Shown piece by piece: positions 9,601 to 18,834 of a DNA stretch of 64,000 nt; within the stretch, counting starts at the first letter, position 1; the number at the start of each line of letters is the position of its first letter. Position numbers and translations under genes: made by a program. The DNA is from Lepidostoma basale (taxonomy: Eukaryota; Arthropoda; Insecta; Trichoptera; Lepidostomatidae), in assembly GCA_022606425.2 (NCBI GenBank), contig JAHDVF020001365.1, positions 186,001-250,000 of the forward strand. Reading direction: 5' to 3'. The notes beneath the pieces were generated by a model. The model was given only the letters and a program-made list of their open reading frames with translations, was not told the origin of the DNA and ran no database searches.

Positions 9601-12600
9601 TAAGGGGTAGGCAAAACGAATGGACTACCACACTTTTCTTTCCTGACATATTTCCCTCGATTCCTCAACATTCATATATCGTGTCATGCACGCATGTCGA
9701 TTTATCTGATTCCTCACGTTGCCGACATTCAATATTTGATTTATTTGATCGTGCCTCGTTTTCCTCGGTCTTCCTCTATTTCTGCTTCCATTTAAATCGT
9801 TAACATATTTTTTTTTTACCATTCTTTCTTTATTGATTCATTCCATATGTTTAAACCATTTTAATGATGCTTTAGTGAGTTAGTTAGTTTTACTACAATA
9901 TAAAGAAATTTTTAATTAAACCGTTTCTAAGATGCGCGTTTATATTTATTTTTAAAATGTTCTGTTTACAGCTTTCTCTTACCTAGCAAAGGCTGTCAGT
10001 TGTATCGGGCTCCCTACCCCCGATCTTAAAACAGAAGCTTCCCATCCCCTCATTAACCCTTTGAAGCCGGTCTCCTTAATTATCTCCCTGACTGCATTTA
10101 TCGTTCCTTTATACTGGTGCTGGTACCCGACCGCGATACTTTCGCTGGATTGAGACTGTATCTGAGTCTTGACCAAGTAAAAAGGGCTGCCTATGTATGC
10201 GGCGACGATTCCAGCAAAAGAGCCGTAGAATACACTTTTTAGCATATCGGTTTCACCGGCGCTGTTCTTGATGAGCGCATGAGATTCTGCCGTTTGGTAA
10301 ATGCCTAGCCTTAAAACATTTTAGCACAAGTTAACATCTAAAGATTCAAACATTAATTGCACGTCTTTATATATAATATTATACAACAAAGTTTTTGAAT
10401 CTGTCAGGGTTAAATGCATAACCCATATAAGTGGACTTCGACTGCTGAATCAGCATATTTCATGATGAAATATATTACACGAATAACCAAAAACGCCGGA
10501 CATAGGACCTACTTATCAAAAGTGATGAATCGGGGCCCAGATTTATTCACACAAGTCACTAGGTCACTAGAGCAGAGCATCGTGTGAAAAGGGAAGCAAA
10601 GCATATAAAAGCGGTACATCCGACCACCATGGACAGTATTCCTTCTTGCGACTTCTAACCGACACGAGTCTACGCTGTCAAGTCTACGTACAAATAACCC
10701 CCGACGACCGAGCTACGCTACTGTCTACACTGCTACGCCACGTAACTTCCGACGAGTCTTCGCTCCAGCCGACCGACGCTACTGCCCAGCGAGCCATCAG
10801 CCCCAGCTGCTATCGACTTATGGTATTGGGTTACGATAGGGTATGTTTTGCTGGAAAATATGCCTATACAAAATATCGTAAGGCGCCACGTTGCATTTAC
10901 AACAGCAACACTACTATCAAGTCCAACTCTCTAGCGTCCACGAGATTCTTTTTAAAGACCCCGCGAACCCCGGGCAATGTGGCACATATTACTTAGTGCC
11001 ATAGCAGGTAGAGAGAGGATGAATGGCGAGTTTCCAGCGCCATAAAACTGGATACACCCAGCTAATGGAAGGTAACCCCGACAGAAAATCCTCCAGAGAA
11101 GGCAAGGGGATACGACTCTGGATATTTTTCCTCAGGTCATCACCATGAGGCCTACTCAAGGGTGATAGTCAACGTAAGGGAGACCTGACAAGACACAGAA
11201 AGAAGAAGATTCTTATAACATGTGAAAGGTAGCTAATCTATCGCCATTTTTTTATGATGTGAATTCTATACTTAACAAAAAGCAGCGTGAGATTTCTTTC
11301 ATATTGTCATTACCGGGAATCTAAGCCGGGACCTCGAGAGAAATGTTTAAATTCTAGTCATCGTTGTTAACTTGTATAAACTATGTACATAAAAACAATA
11401 TTTTACATTTATATAATATGTTATAATATATTTCAAGCATTGCTTCTTAAGCAATGATGTAAAATTCCATCTATATAAATAAAAGCCAAAGTGTGTTATT
11501 GTGTGTCCAATTGTGGTGTGGTGAATCCGTAACAGATTCTCCTGAAATTTTCAAAATTGATTAATTGTACCCCGGCGGTGGTTAAAGGCATTTGGAGAAT
11601 GTCCATATCAACAGACACCTCATTCAAGAGCACCATACTCCAGGTCATTGTATGCTGCGCCATGACATTTGTTCTGATATGCGGTATGCACAACAGATCG
11701 TGTCCTTATTTATAATAGTAAAAACGATTGTTTAGTGGATTTACTTGGACTTAATTTGTATAAATTGTGACAAATTAGTTTCGCCTTGCGAGGACATTCT
11801 CAAACTGAACCTAATCGCCAAACAGTGTGTCTTTATATTGAATTTAGAAATTCTAAGGGCGGGGGAGAAAGTAAATGTACCTATCACTCATCATTAGTTC
11901 TAAGAAAAACCTTAAAATTGTTTTATTTAAAAACTAAAAAAATAGCATTATATACTTTCTCCACCACCCTTAAGATTTCTTATTTCAATATAAGGACACA
12001 CTGTTTAGCGATTAGGTTCAGTTTGAGAATGCCCTCGCAAAGTGAAACAGACTTGTCACAATTTATATCAATAAAATCCAAGTAAAACCACTAAACAATC
12101 GTGTTTACTATTATAAATTAATAATGGACTTTCACAAAACTGATACCTCAACCATCAATACATCGTGTCTTCTAGAAAACAGATGTTTTCAGTTTTCAAA
12201 TAATTAAAATTTTTAATTGAAATTTCTTGGTAGAAGTTCATTAAAATAATGAAAACAAAAAAAAAATGTTCAATGTTTTTTTTTGTTTTCATTGTTTTCA
12301 GTCTTATTAAGTGGGAAAATATTTGGTTTCTAAATGTTTTATTTCAAACATTGGGGTCCCAAGTTTTGTCTAACATATATAAAATAAAGTTTGTTTATAG
12401 GAATTGCACAAAATAACTTTGATATCAACAAGGATAAACATTTGGAATTTTACAACATTGTCTAAGAATCAATAAATAATTTCAAACCCTTTTGACATTT
12501 ACAGATGACAATTAAAGCGTTAAATAGGCTAAAAAAGGTCGAGAAAAAGGTCTGATTGATTCTTATAAGAAAGTAAAAACTTGAGTCGTGTTACCTGGTG

Positions 12601-12833
12601 CTATTGTAAACTAATTGAAATCCCAAAGCGGGTACCATTCCCTTCTGCAGCGCTAAAATTCCATCGTTCTTGACGATTGTGAAAATGGCGTGTGGGACAC
12701 TTTTATAATGGACCGCGTAGTTCCCCCTCGCTTTCAATTCACCCTGAAGCTGCATGCGGGTCTTTATCACGTCGAGGGGGTTGCTGAAAACCACCGCGCA
12801 TGCCGCGGCGGCGCCACCGATCAGGAAATTCAT
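6431..12833 (-). CDS. SLC25A35: Mitochondrial carrier, SLC25A34/35 type (4 exons)
   Basis: This is an inner-membrane solute carrier of the SLC25 family; the transported substrate of the 34/35 branch is not established. The spliced CDS is complement of 12595-12833, 9983-10309, 7851-7993 and 6431-6624. It is 903 bp (300 residues plus TAA), the usual length for the family. All three introns are GT-AG and the phases fit (2, 2, 1). Three carrier repeats are visible. The first signature is PLDVIKTR (residues 19-26). The second is PFYLVKT (122-128). The third is PFDCIATR (225-232), with A in place of the usual basic residue. PFYLVKT and TRLYNQ are characteristic of the SLC25A35 branch. There is no stop or frameshift, so it looks functional. 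The ATG at 12833 starts directly on the first transmembrane helix (NFLIGGAAA), as in relatives. Introns of 2285, 1989 and 1226 bp contain LTR, LINE and fold-back insertions. An AATAAA overlaps the stop codon. The orthology call (34 versus 35) is inference. Confidence 0.93.
6735..6870. repeat. HH3-family fold-back in intron 3
   Basis: The arms are GAAAACGTCTGTTTTCTAG on the left and a degraded AAAGACAGACATT on the right. Inner ATGTTTCACCTTATTAGGCG faces GAAACATGTCATTTCC. It is a partial copy lying inside intron 3 of the carrier gene. Confidence 0.55.
7010..7225. repeat. HH2-family repeat in intron 3
   Basis: Left ATATTTTTCTCGTCATGTTTCG and right CGAAACATGTCGAGAAAAAT are inverted. AATTCATTAGACATTTTGAATTATGG follows, as in the other HH2 copies. 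It contains the best-preserved HH2 hairpin (7144-7177). Confidence 0.65.
7144..7177 (+). other. Hammerhead-like motif, family HH2
   Basis: CTGATGA, spacer T, stem GAAGG/CCTTC with loop TGTAAA, GAAAC, ATGT, C. The core bases match CUGANGA and GAAA exactly apart from the one-base spacer. It is antisense to the carrier gene in whose intron it lies. Confidence 0.5.
7365..7500. repeat. HH3-family fold-back fragment
   Basis: Left GGAAACGTCTGTTTTCTAG and right TAAAAGAGAAGTTTCCATTC are inverted, with ACATGTTTCACCTGTCTAAGG inside. A further arm of the same family (AAAACTTCTAGAAAACAAACG) lies at 7690-7740. Confidence 0.5.
7555..7685. repeat. Dispersed repeat Y
   Basis: CCAGCTCACTAGACTGAGC, GGCCTAG and AACTGACAGAA recur at 44075-44190 with the same flanking ATAAATAATG. 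No coding potential; origin unknown. Confidence 0.55.
7851..7993 (-). CDS. SLC25A35: SLC25A35-like exon 3
   Basis: The acceptor is TATTTTCAG and the donor AG|GTATGATG. It encodes SKDILKNRN through CPFDCIATRLYNQ. It is too short and ATG-less to show as an open frame. It was found by carrying the phase from exon 2 and by the third-repeat signature. Confidence 0.9.
8060..8302 (+). mobile_element. LINE-B fragment in intron 2
   Basis: Frames resemble LETWTLTKA, then FEMWTY and SWKERITNVEVLQ, as in the LINE-B copies at 34.4 and 41.8 kb. It is cut at 8303 by an HH1 repeat. Possible continuation at 9060-9165 (frame GHIIRN) suggests the repeat interrupted it. Confidence 0.5.
8303..9050 (+). repeat. 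HH1-family repeat containing a nested fold-back
   Basis: It opens with ATAAATTATCAAATAAATTT (the start of the window repeat) and carries the decayed hairpin CTGCAGAAGGACTGTTTGTCC-GAAACATATC at 8902-8932. It ends with ACAAAGTACGGCGTATATAG. The fold-back 8496-8798 is inserted in it. Confidence 0.55.
8496..8798. repeat. FB-S fold-back MITE, near-perfect palindrome
   Basis: Two arms of about 138 bp (8496-8633 and 8661-8798) are inverted copies with only a few mismatches, separated by a 27-base spacer rich in TTCTTCATTC. The outer ends are AAGGATTAATTGTATCTCAA and its complement. Each arm matches the dispersed FB-S element (full form 56042-56421). It would extrude as a long hairpin. Confidence 0.85.
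9306..9555 (+). mobile_element. FB-S element, 3'-truncated
   Basis: It runs from ATTGTATCTCAATAGAGACG through CATTGGTTGGGTTAAGCG (degenerate), ACCACCACGTCTGACAA and TTCAATCTACACTAGCGCCA, where it is cut at the LINE-A boundary. The same order is seen at 59520-59775. Confidence 0.65.
9585..9880 (-). mobile_element. LINE-A 3' fragment in intron 2
   Basis: The minus frame MVKKKYVNDLNGSRNRGRP continues to NVEESREICQERKVW. The CGTGATGG/GTTA end is at 9570-9600. It lies in the same orientation as the carrier gene, inside intron 2. Confidence 0.8.
9983..10309 (-). CDS. SLC25A35: SLC25A35-like exon 2
   Basis: The acceptor is TTTTAAG at 10310; the donor is AG|GTAAGAG at 9982. It encodes LGIYQTAES through SPIQLTAFA, including the second signature PFYLVKT and GLMRGWEAS. 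Entry and exit phase 2 match its neighbours. Confidence 0.93.
10402..10817 (+). mobile_element. LTR-1 copy, 3' truncated, in intron 1
   Basis: It starts TGTCAGGGTT and carries GCATATAAAAGCGGTACATC and CTTCTTGCGACTTCTAACCG, all matching the minus-strand LTR at 1767-2277. It stops at GCTATCGAC (10817), where unrelated sequence begins. It is antisense to the carrier gene, so its TATA-like promoter would fire against it. Confidence 0.75.
10985..11215 (+). mobile_element. LINE-B 3' end with AAG tail
   Basis: Broken frames give AGREDEWRVSS, then EAYSRVIVNVRET before GACACAGAAAGAAGAAGA. The same ending is intact at 34800-34870. Confidence 0.6.
11469..11600 (+). mobile_element. Possible Helitron-like terminal fragment
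   Basis: TCTATATAAATAAAAGCCAAAGT, GTGTGTCC and CGTAACAGATTCTCCTGAAAT resemble the 5' ends of insect Helitrons. No matching 3' hairpin with CTRR was located. Weak call. Confidence 0.25.
11704..12115. repeat. Fold-back repeat, TTTAGTGG family (HH7)
   Basis: Arms of about 160 bp: the left contains CGATTGTTTAGTGG, TCGCCTTGCGAGGA and CTGAACCTAATCGCC. The right is the inverse (GGTTCAGTTTGAGAATGCC, CTCGCAAAGTGAAAC, ACCACTAAACAATCG). Related copies lie at 42640-42840 and 50586-50806. It lies in intron 1 of the carrier gene. Confidence 0.75.
12595..12833 (-). CDS. SLC25A35: SLC25A35-like exon 1
   Basis: It encodes residues 1-79 plus two bases of codon 80. It ends NSTR across the AG|GTAACA donor. It holds the first carrier signature PLDVIKTR and the GMVPALGFQ matrix loop. 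Upstream of the ATG, the word CAGCTGTCA occurs twice (12841-12849, 12888-12896); no clear core promoter was seen. Confidence 0.93.
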
Positions 12834-12967
12834 CTGTCAGCAGCTGTCAAGAGTTCGCCGTTTATAATAAGTTTACATTTCGTGAACAGCTGTCAGAAGA
12901 TCGAATGTACGTATTTTTATGTAGGTTTTCTAGAAAGAAAATGATTCGTGTATTGTAACATAGATTA

Positions 12968-13195
12968 CCAACCATCACGCCGTCTCCTCCGAAGGGGCAG
13001 GCAGAAATAATGAACCGACACAATGTTCTCTCGCTTTCTTAATATTCACACATTGTGTCATATACGCACTTCGATCTCTCCGACTCCTCACGTGGCCGAC
13101 ATTCAATATCTGATTTATTTGATTGTGCCACGTTTTTCTCGGTCTTTCTTTATTACGAGTTCCGTTTACATCTTTAACTTACAAATATTTTTTAC
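12968..13195 (-). mobile_element. LINE-A 3' fragment, part 1
   Basis: CCATCACGCCGTCTCC, TTGTGTCATATACGC and GGTCTTTCTTTATTACGAG follow the LINE-A 3' end on the minus strand. It is interrupted at 13195 by a 187-bp HH2 unit and resumes at 13383. It lies 135 bp upstream of the carrier ATG. Confidence 0.75.
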
Positions 13196-13382
13196 GAATT
13201 TGTATGAATTAAGTTGAGTTAACTCGGTTTTTTCCACACTTGAGTTTGTTTTTCTCGACATGTTTCGAAGGCGTACACCTTCATCATCGGGAGAACAATA
13301 TAAACTTGATAACAAAATAATATTCATAAAAATTCGTCATTATGGAATTCCACAGTGTTAACGCCTAAAATTTATCTAAAAC
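13196..13382 (-). mobile_element. HH2 hairpin unit inserted in LINE-A
   Basis: A 187-bp unit with CTCGACATGTTTCGAAGGCG and CACCTTCATCATCGGG (hairpin on minus). It is flanked by the 11-bp duplication ATATTTTTTAC at 13185-13195 and 13383-13393. LINE-A sequence continues across the site, so this is a clean insertion and defines one HH2 unit. Confidence 0.75.
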
Positions 13383-13490
13383 ATATTTTTTACCATTCTT
13401 CATTTATTCATTATTTTTATATGTACAACCCATCTCAATAACCATTTCATTATTTATTTTGTTCATAACACTTTCATTGGAACTTTTCAC
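13383..13490 (-). mobile_element. LINE-A fragment, part 2
   Basis: TTTTACCATTCTTCATTTATTC through TTTGTTCATAACACTTTCATT continues the LINE-A started at 12968. Confidence 0.65.
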
Positions 13491-13639
13491 AACACCAATT
13501 GGGATTAAAAACACACTTTTGATACTTTTTTCTAATGATCAGTCCTCATTTTTTTTTACAAGAATGAAGATATTAGGTACTTTAATCGAAGATTCTCATT
13601 AAAATGGAATAATAACCTGTTAAATATAAATAAAATTAA

Positions 13640-13830
13640 GATAATCAAATGATTTTACTGAAATCTCTTAATGGAAATTCATTTTTAATAATAATGAAAT
13701 AATACGATTTTTGTCTTTATTTCGAAAGTGAGCCTGGCGAAACCGGTCGCTGTTGAAATAAATATAAAAGTAAAAGTAGTTAAAAAACATCGTTTTATTT
13801 AATTATTAAGTTAAATTGAAATAAATAAAA
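13640..13830. repeat. CCGG-family fold-back
   Basis: GATTTTTGTCTTTATTTCG and CGAAATA...AAGTAGTTAAAAAACATCG flank GAGCCTGGCGAAACCGGTCGC. The same element with exact arms is at 60086-60210. ATAATCAAATGATTTTACTG on its left recurs inverted at 60250. Confidence 0.6.
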
Positions 13831-13939
13831 AAAACGTTTTCACGAAAGAAACTTTAGAAACGTCACTCCATTGATTTTGATATTTTATATACTATATTTT
13901 ATATTTTATATACTAGTTGTGCAACAATATTTCTAGTGT

Positions 13940-14345
13940 CAATCATTATGTATGAAAGTGAAGCGGAGCTGGCAAAAGAAGGATGAAAATATAATAAATG
14001 CCGTAGAAATGAAATCACCTAGAAGTATGTGTAAGAAAACGATATATGATAGAATACCGAAAGATGAAACGAGGAAGAAATGTAAGGCAGATGATTGTAT
14101 CATAAGTAAATTTAGAAAAGGATTCCTGAGATTGGACAAGAGAAAAGAAATGGTAAGAGGAGCCATGGCATGACCAAATTAATCAAATACTCAAAGGTGC
14201 CCATATTCGAAATCGAAAAAAACGACGAGCGTGCACGTTACGATGTTGAATTCAGAGGAAGTTCGAAAGGTATGTCAGAATATATTCATATGGCGGTCCA
14301 TCATCTCTGCCTACCCCTCCGGAGAAACGGCGTGATGGTTAGTTA
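13940..14345 (+). mobile_element. LINE-A 3' fragment with tail
   Basis: The frames WQKKDENIINAVEMKSPRS, then IYDRIPKDETRKKCKADDC and DQINQ are LINE-A type, with internal deletions around the GRPRKTW motif. It ends AAACGGCGTGATGGTTAGTT. Confidence 0.75.
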
Positions 14346-14572
14346 TAATATACAATACAACAATTAAATATCAACTTATAGCCTTGGTATTAAATACTAC
14401 TTATAATATATATTCAAAATATTAAACACATTTACTGAGATATATATTTTACATTTGGTAAATAAAATCAATAGTCCATTGTTCTGACCGAAACACTATG
14501 ATATGTAATTCAACATTATTAACTGTTAAATGTACAACACTATTATAATATCACAATTTTTATTATACACGT

Positions 14573-14656
14573 TTTGAGAATGTCACGACAGCTCTTTCGC
14601 CACCTGAATATGCTTACATCGGTTGGCGAAATAGCTGTCGCGACATTCTCAAAAAG
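14573..14656. repeat. Short fold-back with hammerhead-like half
   Basis: TTTTGAGAATGTC-CGACAGCT on the left and TAGCTGTCG-GACATTCTCAAAA on the right are inverted. The right half GGCGAAATAGCTGTCGCG is close to GACGAAACAGCTGTCGCG of the HH5 motif at 44902. Confidence 0.6.
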
Positions 14657-14659
14657 TGT

Positions 14660-15004
14660 AAAATAAAACAATTTATATATTTTCACAGTGTTGTAAGTTT
14701 AAAAGTATTAATAAAAATCAGCCTAATAGTTAATCACAAGTCACAAACTTTTTTAACTCAACGTATTATAAACATATAATTTTTTTTTTTTACAGCGATG
14801 CAATGTTTATATACATAAACCAACGCGTTCTAGGTTCATACAACCCATTAAAAGGTCTCGTAGATGATAACTGTGCTAGTATAAGTATTTTTAAATAGTC
14901 ATCATGGATATACCTATCACAAAATGAGCTAAGTAAATAGCTGTTTACAAATACCATTTTTTTATTCGATCATGCGCACGTGGCATTTTACTGTAAATAC
15001 TATA
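14660..15004. other. AT-rich stretch, no gene seen
   Basis: No frame or repeat identified. Confidence 0.5.
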
Positions 15005-15510
15005 ATATAACCTTATCAAATCAAATCAAATCAGTTTATTTCATCAACAGACATTACAAAATTTATTTTTAAGGCAAAATTTATTTTTATTTTTAATTGA
15101 GAACAGGTAAAATAATATATTATATAATATATAGTATACTACCAGAAACGCATAAGAGATGGCTCAACATTAGGAAGACAGGATACTCTCCAGAATTAAG
15201 AGTATTTGCCTTCTGAACGTACTTTCACTTTTATGAAAGACGTCGATCTCCGAGGAGACCGCGTTCAGCAGACTAATTGCTCTTCCCACCGGTGTCACCA
15301 GAGGCAGATTAGTTCTGGCGGCCGGTAGGTAAAACAATCTGTGCTGTCGCTGTCGGAGATATCTATCGGGGACAAAAAGCCGAACACCCTCCAGTACGGC
15401 CGAGTTCTCGAAGTATCCCCTAATTAATCTAAAGAAATGGGTAATTAGATGTCCATCTCTTCGAAGCTGTAGAGAATCGGTTCCGAGCATTCCCAAAAGA
15501 AACGCCGTGG
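15005..15510 (-). mobile_element. Jockey-like LINE 3' end
   Basis: The minus frame (15170-15496) contains LITHFFRLIRGYFENSA, GVRLFVPDRYLRQRQHRLF and RTNLPLVTPVGRAISLLN. This is the C-terminal signature of jockey-group reverse transcriptases. On the plus strand the 3' region is ATCAAATCAAATCAGTTTAT, also seen at 50025-50045. There is no catalytic YxDD part, so it is a 5'-truncated copy. Confidence 0.65.
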
Positions 15511-15551
15511 GATAGAGCTAAGGATAAGTACCATACTCCCTCATGTACAGA

Positions 15552-15850
15552 TATATTATCATCACGCTATTTTCCTGAAGGGCTTGGACCGCCATGCTGC
15601 TCTGTTCTGACATACCTATCTAGAATCCTCTACATTATTACGTCGTAATATGCACGCTCGTCGATTTCTCCGTCTTCTATGTAGCCGCCTGTTAGTTTTG
15701 ATTAATTTGGTCATGACATGAATTCCTTGGTCTTCCATGGCTTCTCTTTCCACTCACATTGCTTGTATACAACATTTTAACCATTCTTCTCTCGTCCTTT
15801 CGTTCCATGTGTCCAATCCTCATCATCATTTTCATTCTCATCATTTTTAC
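15552..15850 (-). mobile_element. LINE-A fragment
   Basis: CATCACGCTATTTTCC, GCACGCTCGTCGATTTCTCC and TTTAACCATTCTTCTCTCG on the plus strand are the reversed LINE-A end (subtype with SSVSGK). Diverged; tail absent. Confidence 0.65.
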
Positions 15851-16259
15851 ATTAAAACTCTGATATGAGTTTCAATACTCATAATAAAATAATGTGTGTT
15901 TAGCCCATTTTGTAGTTATTTGGACGAGATAATCATAACACAAGTACGAGTTAACTTTATACTTAAACAAACATTCAAACCAGCTGTATTCAAATGTTAT
16001 AAATGTTAAATATTTGTTTAAATTTAAAAACTTTTAACACTAACTACGTGGTAAAATAATTTTAAACTTCATTGCATTCTAGTTTATACGTTGGTTTTAA
16101 CACAAACAACCTTTCCAATTAGCAAATATGTTTGAACTCTGAAAAATATCATTTTCAAAGCCAGTACCAAAATACACGCCAGTAGTTGTACTTTCATACT
16201 TCCTCTTATTAAAATAAAAACAAAAAATAACAACTGGTTGTTTAACAATCTAATGCATA
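15851..16259. other. No gene seen
   Basis: AT-rich, no frame or repeat recognised. Confidence 0.5.
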
Positions 16260-16345
16260 GATTCCCAAAATATTTTGACCCATGGCCCCCCTTTCAGACA
16301 CAAAATAACGCAAGGCCCCCCTGGAAATTTACCTGTTTTTTTTTA
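16260..16345. mobile_element. hAT terminal remnant
   Basis: TTCCCAAAATATTTTGACCC, ATGGCCCCCCTTTC and a second AAGGCCCCCCTGG resemble hAT terminal regions (TTCCCAAA...GGCCCCC). No partner end found. Confidence 0.3.
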
Positions 16346-16444
16346 CAGAAAAATATCGTGAAACTATGTTTTATATACTTACTTCTAGTGTTATAAATAA
16401 GATACGCCGATACTTAAATTGTTGAGTAATAAACATTTATTAAA

Positions 16445-16850
16445 TAATAAAATTAACTAACTAACCAACCATCACGTCGTCTCCCCGAAGGGGTAGGTAA
16501 AAATAATGGACTGCCATACTTTTCTTTCCTGACATATTTCTCTCGCTTCCTCAACATTCATACATCGTGTCATGCACGCGCGTCGATTTCTCTGACTCCT
16601 CACATGGCCGACATTCAATATTTGATTTATTTGATCGTGCCATGTTTTCCTCGGTCTTCCTCTATTTCTGGTTCCATTTACATCGTTAACATATAATTTT
16701 TTTTACCACTCTTTATTCATTCATTCTTTCCATATGTCCAAACCATTTTAATGATCCTTTCATTATTTTGTTCATAACATCATCATTCGCACCGCATTCA
16801 CTTCTTATATTTTCATTCGACACTCTATCATACACAGAGTATCCACACAC
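16445..16850 (-). mobile_element. LINE-A fragment with tail
   Basis: Minus frames read VCGYSVYDRVSNENIRSEC, GANDDVMNKIMKGSLKWFG and onwards to the CGTGATGG end at 16465. It is truncated at its 5' side at GTGTGTGGATACTCTG. Confidence 0.8.
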
Positions 16851-16859
16851 AATATTGAG

Positions 16860-17300
16860 TAATTCATATTTATTAAAAAATCCTAATAAGAAAGACGAAC
16901 CTGTTGTGAAATCATTAAAAAATATATTCAACTACAATCAAACAATTCAAAAGAATACAATAAAAAAGTAATTTTTATAAGTGAATAATATCAGAAAAAA
17001 TGTAAAACTAATACATTGAACCGTGAGTGTAAAACCGAAGTAAGTGCAAATTTCTCTTTTTTGAGATTTTAATGTGAAACAACTGCATTTGTCACAAGCT
17101 TGAAAGTGTAAAAGAGAAGTAAGTGTAAATTCAAAATTTTATTTATTAAAAAACAGATTATCTGATTTCACAATATCTATGTTTATTTTTCTTGTTAATG
17201 TAAAACCAGAGTATTTGCATTTAACTCACTGGTGTAGTACAGCCTTCACTTCAAGTAAAGCACGATAACAGGCCCAGAAGTATCTCGAACGATGACAAAT
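16860..17300. other. No gene seen
   Basis: AT-rich. The word AGTAAGTGCAAATT recurs (17038, 17116), suggesting a decayed local duplication. Confidence 0.4.
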
Positions 17301-17760
17301 TAAATATTCGTAATCAAATAGATTCATTCCCACGAATTGAATCTCATAACTTGGACTTGGATCTTCTGGCTTACAGAGGTTCAGCTCATGTGGCTATTCC
17401 TCTTACGTCTGATGGGAACATTGTTGGAAGGTGATTTGTTGGGTTGTTAGTCTATGTGGGGGCATGATTTGTGTGGTCCGGAGTGTTCCTCTTGAGAGCC
17501 CTACTTATACCAGGGAATATATTGATGGTTCCTTAACAGTGCGAGAGATGTATCGACTGTATACGAAAAAGATGCAGGAAGCACAATTGGCTACATTAGA
17601 ATATTCCACATAATTGTTAATATTCAATACAGAAGACAATATTAAATTTTTTCAGCCCAAAAAAAACCAATGCGAATTTTGGGAAAAGTATAAGAATATG
17701 AACAATGAAGAGAAAAGTATTCATCAAACAGCCATAACCATAACTGTTATGTACCTAACC
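17300..17760 (+). pseudogene. Broken transposase-associated protein fragment
   Basis: Three frames together read DLDLLAYRGSAHVAIPLTSDG, YIDGSLTVREMYRLYTKKMQ and FFQPKKNQCEFWEKYKNMN. The last part resembles the FFxPKKDQCxxCExYKN region of a protein common in insect genomes and associated with DNA transposons. The second cysteine of the C-x-x-C pair is W here. Frameshifts and stops mean it is dead. The family call is from memory of the motif and is tentative. Confidence 0.4.
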
Positions 17761-17819
17761 ACCCGTTCCTACAAATCACTTTCCTACGTCTCTATATTTT
17801 GAATCAAGATTTGTTTATA

Positions 17820-18240
17820 TTATATTAAATAAACATTTGGGGGTTCAGAGATGCATTAATTGATCTGTTCCCACGTCTTCGTCCGACTTATTGAAGGTTT
17901 GTTTATATTATAATATTTTTGTAAACATAAGGGCTCGAACGCGAGGATGTTTTTATTGATCTGTTCCCACAGGTACATGTGTCATCGAACAAAGAAATGC
18001 ACACTATTTAAGCTGAACCGCATCATGGATTAAATCAGATACAATTGCATTTCCTTAATAGTAACACGTCTAGATACAATTACAACTCCTTACTTGTAAC
18101 ACATCTTTATATCTTTGTAATTTCTTGCTTGTAACATCGTCTTAAATAAAGTTCTCTACTTAAAAATTTAATCGCGTTGGAAGTTATTCCATCCCAAAAA
18201 TCCTCACCCGAAGGATAAAACATAAAATAAGTGGCAAAGT
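17820..18240 (+). mobile_element. Possible LTR fragment
   Basis: GATCTGTTCCCAC occurs twice (17858, 17965). AATAAAGTTCTCTAC, ATCCTCACCCGAAGG and then AGTGGCAAAGTGGCGAG follow, an order like R-U5 followed by a leader of an LTR element. No second LTR or coding part is present. Confidence 0.3.
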
Positions 18241-18419
18241 GGCGAGACTATTTAAAAACATAAAATAACAATAAACGAATATCGAGAGACTAAAATCAAA
18301 TAAAAGACTATTTTTTCTAAAAAAAAATTGGTTTTTGAAATTTCACGGTAGAAGTTCATTGTAAGTAATGAAATGGTAGAATTTCATTGAAAATAATGTT
18401 GCATTGTTGTAAATCATCG

Positions 18420-18735
18420 AATTCATTTAAGAACATCTGAGATGAAGGTCCTAAGATCCATTACTGGAAAAACTCTCCGAGATCTTGACCGTAACGCAGA
18501 CATAAGAAAATTTTGCAAAATAGAGGATATCATTCGATTGAGTATGTATATCTAGAAAAAGGTACTGGATTGACCATGTTCCCATAATGGATAGTGACAG
18601 ACTCGCATATACAGCCGCTTAGGATATCCCCTGCGGACGCCGCCCACCTGGAGACCGCCTAAGAGATAGAGGGACGCCTGGTCCTCATCAACCCAGGAGA
18701 TATGTTTTCATTGCCACAGATTGTCATATTTATCA
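18420..18735 (+). mobile_element. LINE-C 3' fragment
   Basis: Frames read RSITGKTLRDLDRNADIRK, CKIEDIIR, WIDHV and DRLRDRG, ending near AGCAAGAAGAAGATG. Related to 56815-57200 (KRTLRDRIPNEEICKSCQIED). Confidence 0.55.
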
Positions 18736-18834
18736 AAACAGCAAGAAGAAGATGAAATAACTGTTATTTTAATTTTTAATATATTATTTTTAATAATTAT
18801 TAATAATAGTTATTTTACTTAATTTAATTATTAA

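Noticed and set aside
10646..10996. 116-codon plus frame as a gene
   Set aside because: Its first half is LTR sequence shared with 1767-2277 and 21233-21816; the second half is unrelated sequence after the truncation.
15170..15496. A novel host protein with RQHRLFYLP
   Set aside because: The motif is the C-terminal signature of jockey-group LINEs, and it recurs at 43142-43351.
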